Below the pieces are notes generated by a model, which saw only the letters and a list, made by a program, of their open reading frames with translations, was not told the origin of the DNA and made no database searches. Made by a program: the position numbers and the translations under genes. A stretch of DNA of 64,000 bases from Phylloscopus collybita. Taxonomy: Eukaryota; Chordata; Aves; Passeriformes; Phylloscopidae. Each line of letters starts with the position of its first letter. Position 1 is the first letter of the stretch. Location: the NCBI GenBank assembly GCA_027886175.1, contig JAJNNQ010000004.1:16287501-16351500 (forward strand), given 5' to 3'. Shown here in pieces: positions 12,091 through 24,479 of this stretch.

Positions 12091-12159
12091 CTTGCTTCTG
12101 TCAAACAAAGAGGAAAGATGTCTTGAATACACCTGCAGTATAGCCTTGGTTCAGCCAAG

Positions 12160-12460
12160 GTTGTAAAGTTCAGCTGACCTCGCCTTAGTTCGGCGCAGCT
12201 TGTTCAGTTTGGCTGAACGTGGCTAAATTCGGTTCAATTCAGTTAAAGTCAGCTAAACTCAGCTGTGTTCAGCTGTTTGGCTGAACTCAGCTATTTTCAT
12301 CAGACCTTTGCTATTTTTGATTGTTTGGCTAAACTCAGCTGTTGCTGGCAAACCTCGGCTGTTACCGGATGCAGTTGTTTAGATTTGGCTCTTCAGGGAA
12401 GCTCAGTTCAGTTCGGCTGCACTCGGTGCTGCTTGCTGTGCTCCCTGCAGCTCGGCTCAG
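12160..12460 (+). repeat. degenerate CAGCT/GGCTGAAC-type tandem tract
   Basis: Short motifs such as gttcagctg, ggctgaactcagct, ggctaaactcagct and aagctcagttcagttcggct recur every 10-20 bases through about 300 bp. The units are too diverged to set a fixed period. The tract lies directly upstream of the interspersed repeat at 12608-12970 and may be part of the same LTR-type element. Confidence 0.6.
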
Positions 12461-12607
12461 CTCTCTAAGGGCAGCGTGGGCCAAGCCAAGGCACGGCGTG
12501 GGAAAAGGGGCCTCCTCACGTTAAACACTCAAAGCTCGGTGTTTTCCTGCTGCCGAGTCCCACGGGCAGCCTGGCCATAGCACTGCCAGGAAAATTAATC
12601 CACAAAC

Positions 12608-12970
12608 AGCAGAGGTCTACATCCAAAAAGGAGACAGAAGAGTCCTGTATTTATTATTCTATTCTTATCCTGTATTTATTATTCCTTATTATTCGCTTTG
12701 TTATTTGAATAAAGGGAGAGGCCATGAGCATTTCCCCCATTTCCACACAATCCCCTCCCTCCCCTCCCTTCTCTTTCTTTGTGTTTCTGTTATTTTTCTA
12801 TAAGTCCAGGAATTTAGCGTGGCCTTGGGTGAACAACAGTCTGTGCCAATTAGTGGAATTCCTCTGGAATTTATGGTTCCATTCATTACTTTCACCTGTA
12901 AGTATCTGGGTTTATCTACCAGCAAGCCCACAGTTTGTCTGTAAAGACAACTCCTCATTCCTTTCATCAC
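12608..12970. mobile_element. interspersed repeat, copy 1 (probable LTR part)
   Basis: This stretch is similar to 37365-37800. Shared blocks are tacatccaaaaaggagac, aaagggagaggccatg, the aggaattt...tggccttg region, gaacaaca...caattagt, and ttatggttcc. Copy 1 carries an extra AT-rich insert with repeated tatttattatt motifs (about 12645-12705). No coding sequence is seen. The two copies are far apart and diverged, as expected of a dispersed mobile element. Confidence 0.7.
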
Positions 12971-13299
12971 GGACACGAACTAGGCAGTGACTGCACTCGC
13001 ACTAATTAAAGGGCACGAGAGCACCGAAGGGCAGCTCCCAGGATGGAGCGCTTGCCACTGAAATGTGGTGGAATCACTGTGCGGTCCCAGTGGTTTGAAG
13101 TTTGGGAATCCTGTGGGACATGTTCAAGGTCTCATGTCACAAGCCGCTGAAGGTCGGAGATGCTCTTCAGGGTGCCATGACCTTCCTTGAAGAGTCGCCT
13201 TTAAAGACACTCTTTGTCTCAGGGCTGCAGACACTCCTAGGTGATTGTCAGCCCTTCTGTGAGGGTTGCCGAGGCAACCAAGTTTAAGAGCTCTAAGTG

Positions 13300-13600
13300 A
13301 TTTCAGTGGAGAAGCTGCTAGGGGCAGCTCAGCCAGGCAGCTCTCTTCAGGTGGTGCAGGAATAAGAACAGGAGCCAGGAGATCCTCCAGTGCTTCCCTT
13401 TATTCCCTGGATCTGGCAACTGAAAGACCGCGAGGCCCTCAGGTGCCTTGATTATATAGAGAACTAGGCGGGTGGGTTTGCCACATGGGCCAATGGGAGA
13501 AGGGATTGGGAGAACAACCAGTTGCACGAGGGATCCAAATTTAACCAATGGGGGGACAGAAAAACCTGGAAGTAAAGGTTCAACCAGTGGGAGTTGAAGG
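13300..13600 (-). promoter_or_regulatory. LTR-like promoter and poly(A) region, minus strand
   Basis: In reverse complement the order is two CCATTGG-type boxes (plus ccaatggg near 13490 and ccaatggggg near 13546), a TATA box ctctatataatc (plus 13448-13462), then ggaataaagg (plus 13397-13406) about 50 bases further. A CCAAT-TATA-AATAAA arrangement this tight is typical of the U3-R region of an avian retroviral-type LTR. The outer edges and any target duplication were not located. Confidence 0.6.
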
Positions 13601-13886
13601 ATTTACATGTGCTCATGGCTTTTTACCAAACTTTGCTCACCCTAACCAGAAGAGAGATCTACTGGAGAGACTTCTGAGAAGGAGTTCTACTGCTTTATAC
13701 CTTGCTCTCCCCCCATGGGAGGGCATCCTTCCCTGTGGGGGCCTCAGGAGCTCCCACAGTGTCAGTAATGTTTTTTTAAAGAAAGCCACCAAGGAGTGGT
13801 GGAAGAAAACAATAAATAATATTGCCTACCTACTCTCAATGTCTTTGCCTTTTGTGATGTTGGCTGCTTCCAAAGGGCTAAATTAA

Positions 13887-14623
13887 CTTCAGGTAGAGCT
13901 TTGGCTGCTATTCTTGCTCATGCACTGGAATTGAGCAGAGTCCTTGTCCTTTACAGATCAGGAAACACAAGTTCAGCAGAATTCCCTGGAAGAACGAGTG
14001 TTCACAGTTACCTGTGCCCTCCACTGTGAGTACAATGCACAACTACCCTTTCTAATAAAGGTAATCAAAGCATTGACTAAAAACCTTCAGTTAGTCCATT
14101 TAACTTATTCATAAAATGCTGAAGACTCTTGTCATAAGGATGGAAAAGAATTAAATTGTTGAAAGAATTATTGTCTGTCTTTAAATCTTTATCCTGATAT
14201 GACTGGAATAATTCTATTTGCATACTAGAGTAACCTTTATTCCAAAATAGATTGTTAATGAAATTATCAAGAAGTTACTGGTGCCTTCTTCGAGCCACCA
14301 GGGGAAAAATGGTTCACTTAGTGATAAGCATTCTAACCAGCTATCGTCACCTTATATTTTCCAACCTTTCTTTTACAGGCTTATATCTTCAGAAATCGTT
14401 GCGTTTATCTTTGGGTTTGTTTTCCTTTTTCTTTTTTTCTTTTCTTTCCCTTCTTTCCCTTCTTTCCCTTCTTCCCTGGCCAAAACCAGAATAAATCTGA
14501 GATTAGTGCTGGAGTTAGTTATAAAGAATTTGTAAAATAATGTGGAGATAAATGGAGATAAAAAATACAATGGTTATGAGATGAAGTAAACTTTTGACTG
14601 GGATGGGAGTGGTAGCACACTGT
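13887..14623. other. unassigned sequence with a C/T-rich tract
   Basis: No gene was recognised. The stretch at about 14418-14478 is pure or nearly pure pyrimidine and includes repeats of ttctttccc. Such a tract could adopt triplex DNA, but that is not shown here. Confidence 0.4.
14418..14478 (+). repeat. polypyrimidine (TTCTTTCCC)n-like tract
   Basis: Three near-identical 9-10 base units of the ttctttccc type follow a run of cttttt motifs. It lies about 150 bp upstream of the solo LTR at 14629. Confidence 0.85.
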
Positions 14624-14628
14624 CAAAG

Positions 14629-15376
14629 TGTCTTGGTTTGGAAAGACAGGTATCTGCCAGGGAAAGCTGGGGTTTCCCTTAGAATGGAGAATGTAAACCC
14701 CTCACCCCCGCCAAATTATAATTTTGCAATTAAGGGCTTTCAGGCAAAGATTTGGGAATAGGAATGACAGTTCTTTACTTTGAATATTAACAATACAAAT
14801 GTAGTAGAAAACAAAACCACCCAATTAAACCAGCAAACAAACAAACAACAATTTTTGGAAAACCCTGACAGAGTCAGAGAGAATAACCTGACACCCTGTT
14901 GGTCAGGGTATTGGAAAAAGTCCAAAAGTGAGTCCTTCTGGAGAGGCCGATGTGGTTCTGTTAAAGTAGAGATGATCCTGTCGAAAAGGGTCCATTGGGT
15001 GACAAGGGTCCAGTCTTCCTTCGGGAATTGGGTAAAGCCAGATACCTTGTGTTTTTACATCTCAGTTTTATCCAGGTAGGAATGGTTGGCTCTTCCCACT
15101 GAGTGGAGCATCTCACAATGGAATGTGGATGTACTGCTTTGGGGAGGGTATTGTGGATGTACTACTTTGAGGAGGAGAACAGCTTGGGAAGTCTTAATGG
15201 CCCATTGTGAAAAGAGATAAGAAACACTGCCCCACCTGGTTTGAACAGCTGGCCCATTATCAAAAGACATCTGCCCCCCCTCCTCCCAGAGTTACAAGAG
15301 ATAAAGAAAAACATCTCCCCAACTACTTTCAGCAGATGAAATAGAATATACATTTTTGGTTCCACAACCCAAGACA
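14629..15376 (-). mobile_element. solo ERV LTR with 5-bp TSD CAAAG
   Basis: The element begins tgtcttggtttgg and ends ccacaacccaagaca, so its edges form the inverted pair TGTCTTGG/CCAAGACA. It is flanked by CAAAG at 14624-14628 and 15377-15381, a perfect 5-bp target duplication. It is about 748 bp long and closely related along its whole length to 26640-27407. In reverse complement, a TATA-like ggataaaa sits after a gatgctccac block shared with the 263-817 LTR, so the minus orientation is preferred. No internal retroviral genes are present. Confidence 0.9.
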
Positions 15377-15381
15377 CAAAG

Positions 15382-18300
15382 ATTATGTGGACTGGGGACT
15401 CAAAAGAGTCTAGTATGTGTCTTGAGATGAATTAGAGCTGGCCATTTGTACCTCTTGATTCCATGTTAGGACCCAAAATGCAACTGAATATTGTGAAAGT
15501 ATTGTTTAAGAAATGTAAAAAAGAAATAATTTTCATTGAAGACTTTGTGTCTTTAATATTTTCAATTCTTCTAAAATTACCTCAGTGAGGTGGAAAATTA
15601 CTGCAGTTTGATTCCCTCTGTTACTGAATAGCAAAATATTTTGTTTTAAACCAATGCTTAAGAATAGTATTTTTTGTGTTCCTTAGAAATAGCAAACCAC
15701 CCCAATCATGGCAGGTACAGGACAAGTCAGTGAGCCATGCCCAGGAGACCTTGGGCAGGCTTGAAGTCCTCTGTGAGAAGACAGGGGAAAGGGATTAGCT
15801 GGAGGAAGAATCCTCAATCTCCAGAGCAGCTGGAGGTGGTCACCACTTACTACATTCCAGATAAACTGGGGTGAAATACCTCAGGTGGTTGCTACAGACT
15901 GACAATGCCAACTTGCAGCTGAATAGTGAAGAGAGAAACATTAGTTTGAGTACAAATGAGTAGTACTAGGCAGACCAGAATTCAGTTAGATGGAAAAACT
16001 GAAGCCAGCTGTTCCCCAGGCTACCATCTGCCCTGCAAGAGACAGACGGGTGTGCTTCATGTATTTTTCACCCTTCTAGTAGCTTGCTAAAAGCATAAAC
16101 ATTTTCAACTGAAAACCTAAGATTCCTGTGCTTGCCAGATGCTTGTAACATTTATCTATTCTCAGATGTTTTATTATCTTTATTGTGCAAACAAAAACTA
16201 TTTGTGTACCAGCAGTCAGTGATCCATATCTTCAAGCTGTTTTCTTCTTCCATGCAGATCCAGCCGTGTAGATAAGATTCAACTCAAATAAAAGTAAGTT
16301 CTCCTGCTAATGGAAAATTAGGTGAGCTGCATTCCTCTGAATCTTGCCATCTGAGTCAGCTGTTCCAGTTCTCCTCGAGGGCTCAGAACAGCTGACAGCT
16401 GCACAGGAGTAGAGCAGTGCTTCAAACCCATGGTCTGTTGATATACCCTTGTTATTAATGCCTGGGTAAGTGAGCAAATGCACACATATTAATCTTTGTT
16501 TTGCTTTTATTTGAGGTGGTAAAATATTAAAAGAAAGCATAAACATGAGTCTGAGCCATATGATTGTATGCTGTCCTGCCCTTGTTACTGAAGACCAGGC
16601 ACTGAAAGAACATAGTACAAACTGTGCCATTTATAATTCTGCTCTGATAGGCCAGGAACCACCAGCTGTCTGGTGCAAAACACAGCTCAGTGCTGTGTGG
16701 AGGATATGACATCTTTCATACCTGCATCATTTACCTACATTTTAAAACTCCTAGGACAGATCATGATGTAAATATTTCTGTGCATTCAGACTGAATGTTG
16801 AACCTTGCAAACAGGACAGGAAGTTCCTTCTTTGGAACATATATAGAAATAACTGGAATGAGGCTCCAGCCTGTCTATTATGGCCCTGTCTCTACAAAAG
16901 GAACCAACATTTTCTTTGTATTTAAGGATATAGTTCTGACGACAGTGTAAAGCAGCAGGTGAAAAAAAAGGAGGTAGTGTGAGTTGATTTCACCAGAACT
17001 AGGAGGAAGAACCACCTCCTTGTAAGATCCACAGAAAAAGAATAAGCTTTATTGTAAAAATTATACAAGCCAGAGAGAATAAATGTTTTCTATCTATATT
17101 TCTGTCAATGGCCTTGGGAAAGATCAGCTGCAGATAAATAACATTCAGCTCCAACAGGCATCATCACTTATATCTGAGGAACATGTATTTCAGGAGATAA
17201 TGGAGCTTGGATTAGCCTCCTTCAGTGCTCTGGGGTGTTGAGGTGGGATGGTTATTCACAACATTAGGACCTGGTCCATTGCCTCCACCACCATGCTCTA
17301 CCCCACCTGTTGGGGAATTACTATTGGTCATCATGCTTATTGAAATATTGAACCTTATTACCAAAGTTTGGGTGGCCTATTTTTCTTAACTGCACAGCAA
17401 GTATGTTTATGTGACTTGTGAAAATTGTCAGTGTGTGGATAGCATAAAAGTTATATCCTAATTAATATGAACTAATACCATGTACAAAGTTCAGTGAACT
17501 AGATGATTGTTTCACTCATGGCAAGGATTAGTTACACAGCTAAAACAAGTCATTACTGTTGGTAACTAGAGATCTCTCCAGATACAAGTCACAAACCGAA
17601 TTGCAGAATTTGTGATTTCAGTAACATTTAAGAAGAATCAGCTGTTGGAAAAATAAAAAAAAATCCTAAGTAAAACCATAATTTTTCCAGTGTGTTAAAC
17701 CAGTTTTTATAAAGAAAGAACTGACCATTTGGGGATGAAGCAGTGGTTGGGGTGTCCCAGTCCTACCACTCAGTATGTGGATAATCTCCTCTTTAAGGGT
17801 AAAATGTTGTGTATACTCTGCTGTTTTGCACAATTTCAGCTCCTTGCTCTGAACCCCTGGGAGTCAGCAGGAATTAAATTGTACATGTGGAAGAGGGTGA
17901 GTATGCTCCTGTGCCCATTACTAATTCTTATTTTTAGTCCTGCATGGATGCACAGCTATTAGAGCTGTCACTGCAGTGTCTGACCTGGCAGCCCTGGCCC
18001 TGCCCAGCACATGGGTCCTGGAGCATTGGGTTCCCTGGCACTGCTGCACACAGGTGGGCTGAGAGCAGCTCTCTGCTGCTCCCAGCTCCTGGGGAACATC
18101 CCAGTGCTGTGACCATGCCATTTCCCATGGCTGGGGGCTTGCAGAGCTCAGAACCTGCAGCCCCACAAGCTGTGTCTGGGGCTGAGCCCCAGCACAGGTC
18201 ACAGCTGGTGACTGCAGTGGGTGCTGAGGTGGTGTGGCATTCCTGGCCCATGATTTGCTGCAGGTTGTAATGCCTGACTCAGAAAACACTACTCTGGGTA

Positions 18301-21300
18301 GGGCTACAAATAAGTCAAGGAGCTCCTTGGCTAAATTTGGAGTTGCTTCAGCTTTGAAAAATAAAAAAAGCCATAAAAAGCAAAGTCAGAATTCTTCTCA
18401 ATACATAGGACAAAGTGGATTTTGAATCTTCCATTTCACATCTGGTCACTAAGCTACTCTCGATCTTAACTTGGACAGGGAAACTGCTGCCACAGCAGAA
18501 AGTCTGGGGAGTGACATATTTAAATTCCTAAAAGGGAATTTAATCCTTAATTCAAATACAAAAACATGTACACATATACACATCTATTTTGCATAAGAAA
18601 ATGGATAAGGAGCAGCAAGAGATGTAAATTGCACAAAATTATTTAGGTTTATCAAGACCAAAGGTGCCTGTGATGATCTTCAAAAGGTACAAAAAGATGG
18701 TGCTGTGAATGGAGAATGAGATGATGGGCAAAAATCAGTTTTGACGTTTGCAAAGTAATTTGTATAGAGGAATTGATTGGAACAATTCATACTCCTGGCT
18801 AGGCTCTAAATTAACTGTATTAACCCAGAAAAGATCACTGGGAAAGCTCAAAGACTTAACATGTAGATACTTTCTAAGGAGCAAGAGCCATTAGAATGCA
18901 GAAGGAACAGGATAAAAAAACACTGGAAGTATTGGAAAGCTGTCAAAGAAATCACTGTTACACACTCACCCGAAATAATCTAGTTTAGGTTAGTGTGTCT
19001 CAAAAAGGACGTAGATGGAATAGCTGGATTCAGAGTTCAGTTCTGGGAATGACTAAGTGCTTGGAGAGTATTTATGGGGTCTGCAGGGCTGAAATTATTG
19101 TTAGGTGAAATGATTAAGCGGGAGATCTGATAAACATAAGAAGTAATAAGCAGCGTTATGAAATTCAGTTGTAGGTGTCTACACATCCTTTATCGTGGAG
19201 CAGAAAACAGAAGGTCTGTCATTGCACAAGGCTGGGAGCAAGTCCAGGAAAACAAACACAGAGAGGTAGTTTTCCATACTATTCGCTGGTAAGACTCATT
19301 GCGGAGTTGTCAGTAAGGCCAAAACCTGCATCAATTACAGGACATCAGGTATTCATGGGGATAACAGGAACCTCCAGACCTATTCCAGTGAAGAGGAATT
19401 AAACACCAAGCAAAACCAATTGCAGTGGATAAAGGTCTTTATGACCCCAGGGTTGAGCTGGGATCTGGTTGGTGTCCTAGACACCTACAGCATTGGCAGT
19501 TTCTGAAGGGCACCTGCTGCAGCCCCGTTCTAAGGGAGAGGAGTGTGGGTGCAGTGACCCTGGAGAGCTGCAGGAGCCGTGGAGGTCCTCTGGGAGTCCT
19601 GTGGGGCACAGAGCTGGGCAGAGACCAGGACAGCAATTGAAGAGCTGGTCAGGGCTGCAATGGTGCCTCCTGCAACCCTTGGTGTGAGCACCAGGGCATG
19701 AAGGCGCTGTGAGCCACACACCTGTGGGCAAGGTGTCCTGTTTGTGCCACAGGGATTTCTGCCTGCCTGGGAAGTGAGTGCTCCCAGGGGGCCTGCAGGA
19801 GGAGCAGACCCCCACACCGTTCCCACTGCTGGTGCACTGTCTATACTCCGAGGCAGAAGGTACCACCACAAAAAAGACAAAAGGTCAGAGGTGTCCCAGT
19901 GACCAGCTGCTCACATCAGAAAGGTTTTGTTTCAATGGTTGGGGGACTGCAGATAATTTCAGAGGGATCAGGAGGTTCGGCCTCTAGACTGAACTTCTCT
20001 ACTATCAGTAACATAAATTTGCCTTCTTCACTGTAGAAAAGAAGGAAAAAAATATAAAAATTTGACAAATGGAAAAGACCAAAGTCATTAGGGGGAAAAA
20101 TTTGTATTTTTCTAAGCTTCAGTTCATAACAAATAATGACAATTTGAAAGTATGCTATTGGGAGGAAAGGGTTAAAACCAGAAGATTTAACAAGTAGGGA
20201 ATAATTTCACTCTGTTACAGCTGGGAATGCTAAGGATGTTGGTGTGGGAAAACGCTACTTATTATGCCTAATGTTGTTCATCCTCTGCCTGTTTTGAGAA
20301 GTAAAATTCCAAGAGATACCACTTTCATAGACATGCTTGTCTCCTGCTGGGAGAGAGAGCAATCATAAAAGCACAGCCTTGATAAACTGTGTGAAGCCCT
20401 TTAATACATTTAATACATGGGTAGACAGCAGTTCCCCCTGCTGAGGATGAGCTGAGCCTGATAGAGCCTGTGTCCTATGTGTCTCTGCCACCCAGAGACA
20501 GTTGTTAGTAAGGTAATGAAATACACGTACTCTGCATTTTGGCTGTGATTTGGTGGTTGCATGGTTACCCGTATGTGTTGATTCCCACACAGGCTGAGAA
20601 TTCCTCTTTAAGTATAAACTCAAACATCTTAGTTTGACTTCTGAGTTAACTACAGAAGTCTCAAAAAACTACTCTGAAGGTAACTTCTTCGTTTCCTTTG
20701 ACACAATTTATCATGTATTAGTTTTAAAAATAATTAATTTCAATACCTTATGGAATGATTGGTACAATGTGTGGTACCTGTCATCACCACAGCCGCTGTA
20801 GAAGCAACTCACCAGTTGGCAGGAGTATCAGTTTTCTCTAACTTTAGCAGAGAAGGGAAATGCAGGAAATCTCAGAAATAAGATCTATTTTCTTAAGTGT
20901 TTCCCTATGCAGAACCACTCCCACTGGTATTTAAAGGTAAAAAGATCTGTGGTGCCTTGTTTGGCATCTGGGAAGGCATAAAAGGACGGTATCATAAAGA
21001 ATACTTGCTCTGACCTTTGTTAGACTTAGGACTACAAAAACCAAAGTCACCCATTTTGTCTTGTCTTCTGTGGTTAATATTGTGCTTCAGAGTAGCAAAG
21101 TTTTTTTTTCTCCTATCCTTAAATGTCCTTTAAAGCCTATACATTATTCCATGGTCTAGATTCCAGCTTTCTCAGCTATCTGGATGAGGCTTCTGTGGGG
21201 AAGGATACCGACGGAACTCTCATCCCCACCTTGTACCACCCTGAGAGTGTTCCAATGTGAGATTGTTCATTTTTCTGGTTGGAAGAGCCTTTTTGCCTCC

Positions 21301-22455
21301 AGTGCCAGTGGAGGACAGTGAAGTGATCACTGTGCCTCCCCTTGCACTCCCTGCTGTCCCTCAGGAGGAGGAGAAGGCAGGACTATCTCCCAGTTTGTGT
21401 TTGGGACTAAAGGAGGTCCAAGCAGAGCGGCCACACAGCAAGGGTGAGACACTGGAAGCTGCATCCCTGAGCTTGCAGCATACAGGGGCTCAAAGATGAA
21501 AGAGGGAAATGGATCAGAAAGTGCCATTTTAGTTTGGAAGTAGTTGTTAGAAAATATGGGAGAAGCAAACTGAAGGGAATAAAGGCAGCATGTCAGTGTT
21601 GTGGTAGGGAAGGAGTTAAGGCTGGTGTTTCAAACAACACATTCACTGGTCTTAGAGGCGGGAGAAAGGAAATGCTTGAAGCAGCTAAACTAAAGCTGAC
21701 AGCCTTGAAAAACTCCTAAGGTATTAAGAATAAACTCATAGACTCCTGTGGAGGTATAGCTTGTAATATTATTGCCTTTAACTTCCCTGTAGCCTTGTAT
21801 AGAAGCGGTGAAACGCTGAAGGACAGATAGAAGCATTTTAAAACACTCTCTTCCTTTTTGCAAAATTACACAGGCCATTTCTGTCAAATGTAAATTAAAT
21901 GTTTTGCATTGTGGTAATGCCTAAACTTGCTTCATAAAAGATCTAGTAAATAAATACAGACATGAGATTTCAGAAAGGCAAACCCAAAAGCCACCCTGTG
22001 TCAGCTGCCTTTCTCTCAGCTTTAGAGCAGTCTCTGGCTCACCCACGCTGGGATCTTGCAGCAGGGTGCAATCAGAGCTGGGCAGCTCTGCTCCACGTAC
22101 CGGCGCAGCTTCCTGCGCTGCCCCAAAGCCGAGAGAGGACTCGACTGAAATCCCTTTTCCTTCTCAAAGGTGTGCAATGTCAAATCCTCGGTGGGCACCA
22201 GGCTCTGACACGGGAATCACTTCAGTGCCTGCTCCAGACCATGTAACTCACTTGTGGTGAGACACATGTGCCTTTAGAGGTGCGTAATGAATGTATCTTC
22301 TAAAGGATCTGCAAGATTCATTCCTTTATTCATTTGCACACATAAAAAGCATGACATTAACACTTTGAGCACTGGGACAGAGAGCTAAACTGGTCTGGAT
22401 TTTTTTTTTTTTTCTTCTCTCCTGTTTTTCCAGCATTACTGATTTCTTTACAATG
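15382..22455. other. 7 kb without a recognised gene
   Basis: Mostly ordinary non-coding sequence. Two GC-richer patches (about 17940-18270 and 19430-19870) open frames on both strands but show no domain and no convincing splice-bounded exon. A T run lies at about 22400-22414, just before the first G-rich array. Confidence 0.4.
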
Positions 22456-24475
22456 AGGGGTGCTCAGGGGGATTTTAGGGCATACTGGGGTGATTTTGGG
22501 GGGATTTGGGAGAATTTTGGGGGGTCCTGAATGGAGCTTGGGGGGGGGGGGGATTTAGGGGGTCCTGGGAAGATTTTGGGGAATTTTGGAGGGGATTTAG
22601 GGAGGGGATTTAGGGTGATTTTGGGGGCATTTGAGGGGTTCTAAGGAATTTGGGGATTTTAGATGGGGTTTGGAAGAGTTTTGGGGGACACTGAATGGAG
22701 TTGGGGAGATTTGGAGGGCTCATGGAGAGATTTGGGGGCATTTGAGGGAATTTTGTGAGATTTTGGGGGAGTTAGGGGGGATTTAGGGAAACTTAAAAAA
22801 ATTGGGGGAGATTTTGAGGAATTTTGGGGGCTCCTGAGAAGGTTTTGTGGGAAGTTTGTAGGGGATTTGAGGGAATCTGAGGAGGATATGGGGGGGTCCA
22901 GAGAGAATTTGTAGGGGTTTAGGAGAATTTGGGAAAATTCTGGGGGCTCCTGAATGGACTTGGGGGAATTTGGGGGGGGTTGGCAGGTGCTTGCTTGGCC
23001 CTGCCCCCCACCATGGGCACCTGGGGAGACAGGGGGGATTTGGAGGGTTCTGGGGTGAATTTTGGGGGTCTGGGGATGCTTGGGGGGATTCTGGGGGGTC
23101 TGGGGGGTCATGGAGAGATTTTGGGGCATTTGAAGGAATTTTGGAGGGATTTTGGGGGAGTTTGGGAAGCTCTTAGGGGGAGTTGGGAGAATTTTGGGGT
23201 GATTTTTAGGAATTTTGGGGGGTCCTGAAGGGATTTTTAAGGGCTCTTGGGGGTCCTGAAAAAAATTAGGGGGGATTTTGTGGGGACTTAGGGGAATTTT
23301 GGGGGAGTTTTAGAGAATTTTAGGGGGTCCTAGTAGGAAACTGGGAGGATTTTTGGGGGGGGGGGGTCAGAAGGGTTGTGGGGGATAATTGGGGAACATT
23401 TTGGGGGCTCATGATTCGAGTTGGGGGGATTTGGGAATAGATTTGGGGGATCTGGGAAGGTTTTGAGGGAATTTGAGGGAATTCTGGGGGGTCCTGAATG
23501 GAGTTGGAGTGATTCAAGGAGGGTCCTGGAGGAAATTGGTGGGTCTAGGGGGCGGTTCAAGGGACATTTAAAGGGAATTTGGAAGGATTTTGGGGGAGTT
23601 TTGGGGGGACTGGGGGGAATTTGGGGGCGTTCCTGGGGGTTTAGAGTGGATTTAAGGGAGTTGGGGGGAGGGGGCTTTGAGGGATTTTTGGGGGATTTAA
23701 GAGGAATTTGGGGGGTTCTGGGGAGATTTTGGGGGATATGGGGGGGAATTGAAGGATTTTGGGGGATTTTTGGGATCTCTGGGAGAACTTTGGGACTCCT
23801 GAACGTGTTTTGAGGGGATTTTGGAATGGATTATAGCAGTTTTGGGGAGGTTTTGGGGGGATCCTGCTGGGGGACATTGGAGGAGTTTTGGGGTTATTTT
23901 GATGGGACCTGGGGAATTTTGGGATGATTTGAGGAACTTTGAGGGGACCTGGGGGGATATGAGGGTTTTTGAGTATTTATTTTTTTACAGGCTCTGGGGG
24001 TCTTTAAAGGGGATTTTGGGGGCTAATGCGGAATTTTTGGAGGAATAGAGTGTCTAGGAAGCCTTTAAGAGAAGACTTTTGGGTTTTTATAGGACTTTTT
24101 TGGGGGCAAGTTGAAAGTTTGGGGTGTTTTGATGAAGGTTTTGGAAAGGATTAATAGTTTAGGGGTCCCTGGTGGACTAGGGAGGATTTTAGGGTGAAAA
24201 AAGGAAGATTTGGGGACATTGGGGATGCAAAGGGGATTGGGGGCGGGGATTCCAGAAGGCAAATTTGGAGGTTCTCGGGACAGGATATGGGAATATTTTG
24301 GAGAATTTGGGGACATTTTTAAGTATTTTGGGACACTGGATGCTTTGTGGAAGCCTTAGGAGAGACTTGAGTACGCCTGCAATGAAATTTTGGGGGAATT
24401 TGGGGGGTTCTGAGGGACTTTGAGAGGGTCACAGGAGGGCATTTGGGGCATTTTGGGCTGAATTCCAGAGATTTT
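22456..24475 (+). repeat. G-rich tandem array A (GGGGATTTT type)
   Basis: About 2 kb built from variants of ggggattttgggggaatttt, with runs of three or more G every few bases and one 13-base G run at 22540-22552. A longer recurring block, cctgaatggagttgggg, appears near 22528, 22690, 22950 and 23492, which hints at a higher-order unit. The plus strand is strongly G-rich and has many possible G-quadruplex sequences. Open frames across it are by-products of the repeat. Confidence 0.95.
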
Positions 24476-24479
24476 GGGC

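Noticed and set aside
17921..18289. Overlapping open frames on both strands in a GC-rich patch
   Set aside because: No family motif, no consistent splice-bounded exon, and both strands open equally, as expected from base composition.
19425..19987. Several overlapping frames on both strands
   Set aside because: Same reason: GC-rich patch without domain or phase-consistent exons.
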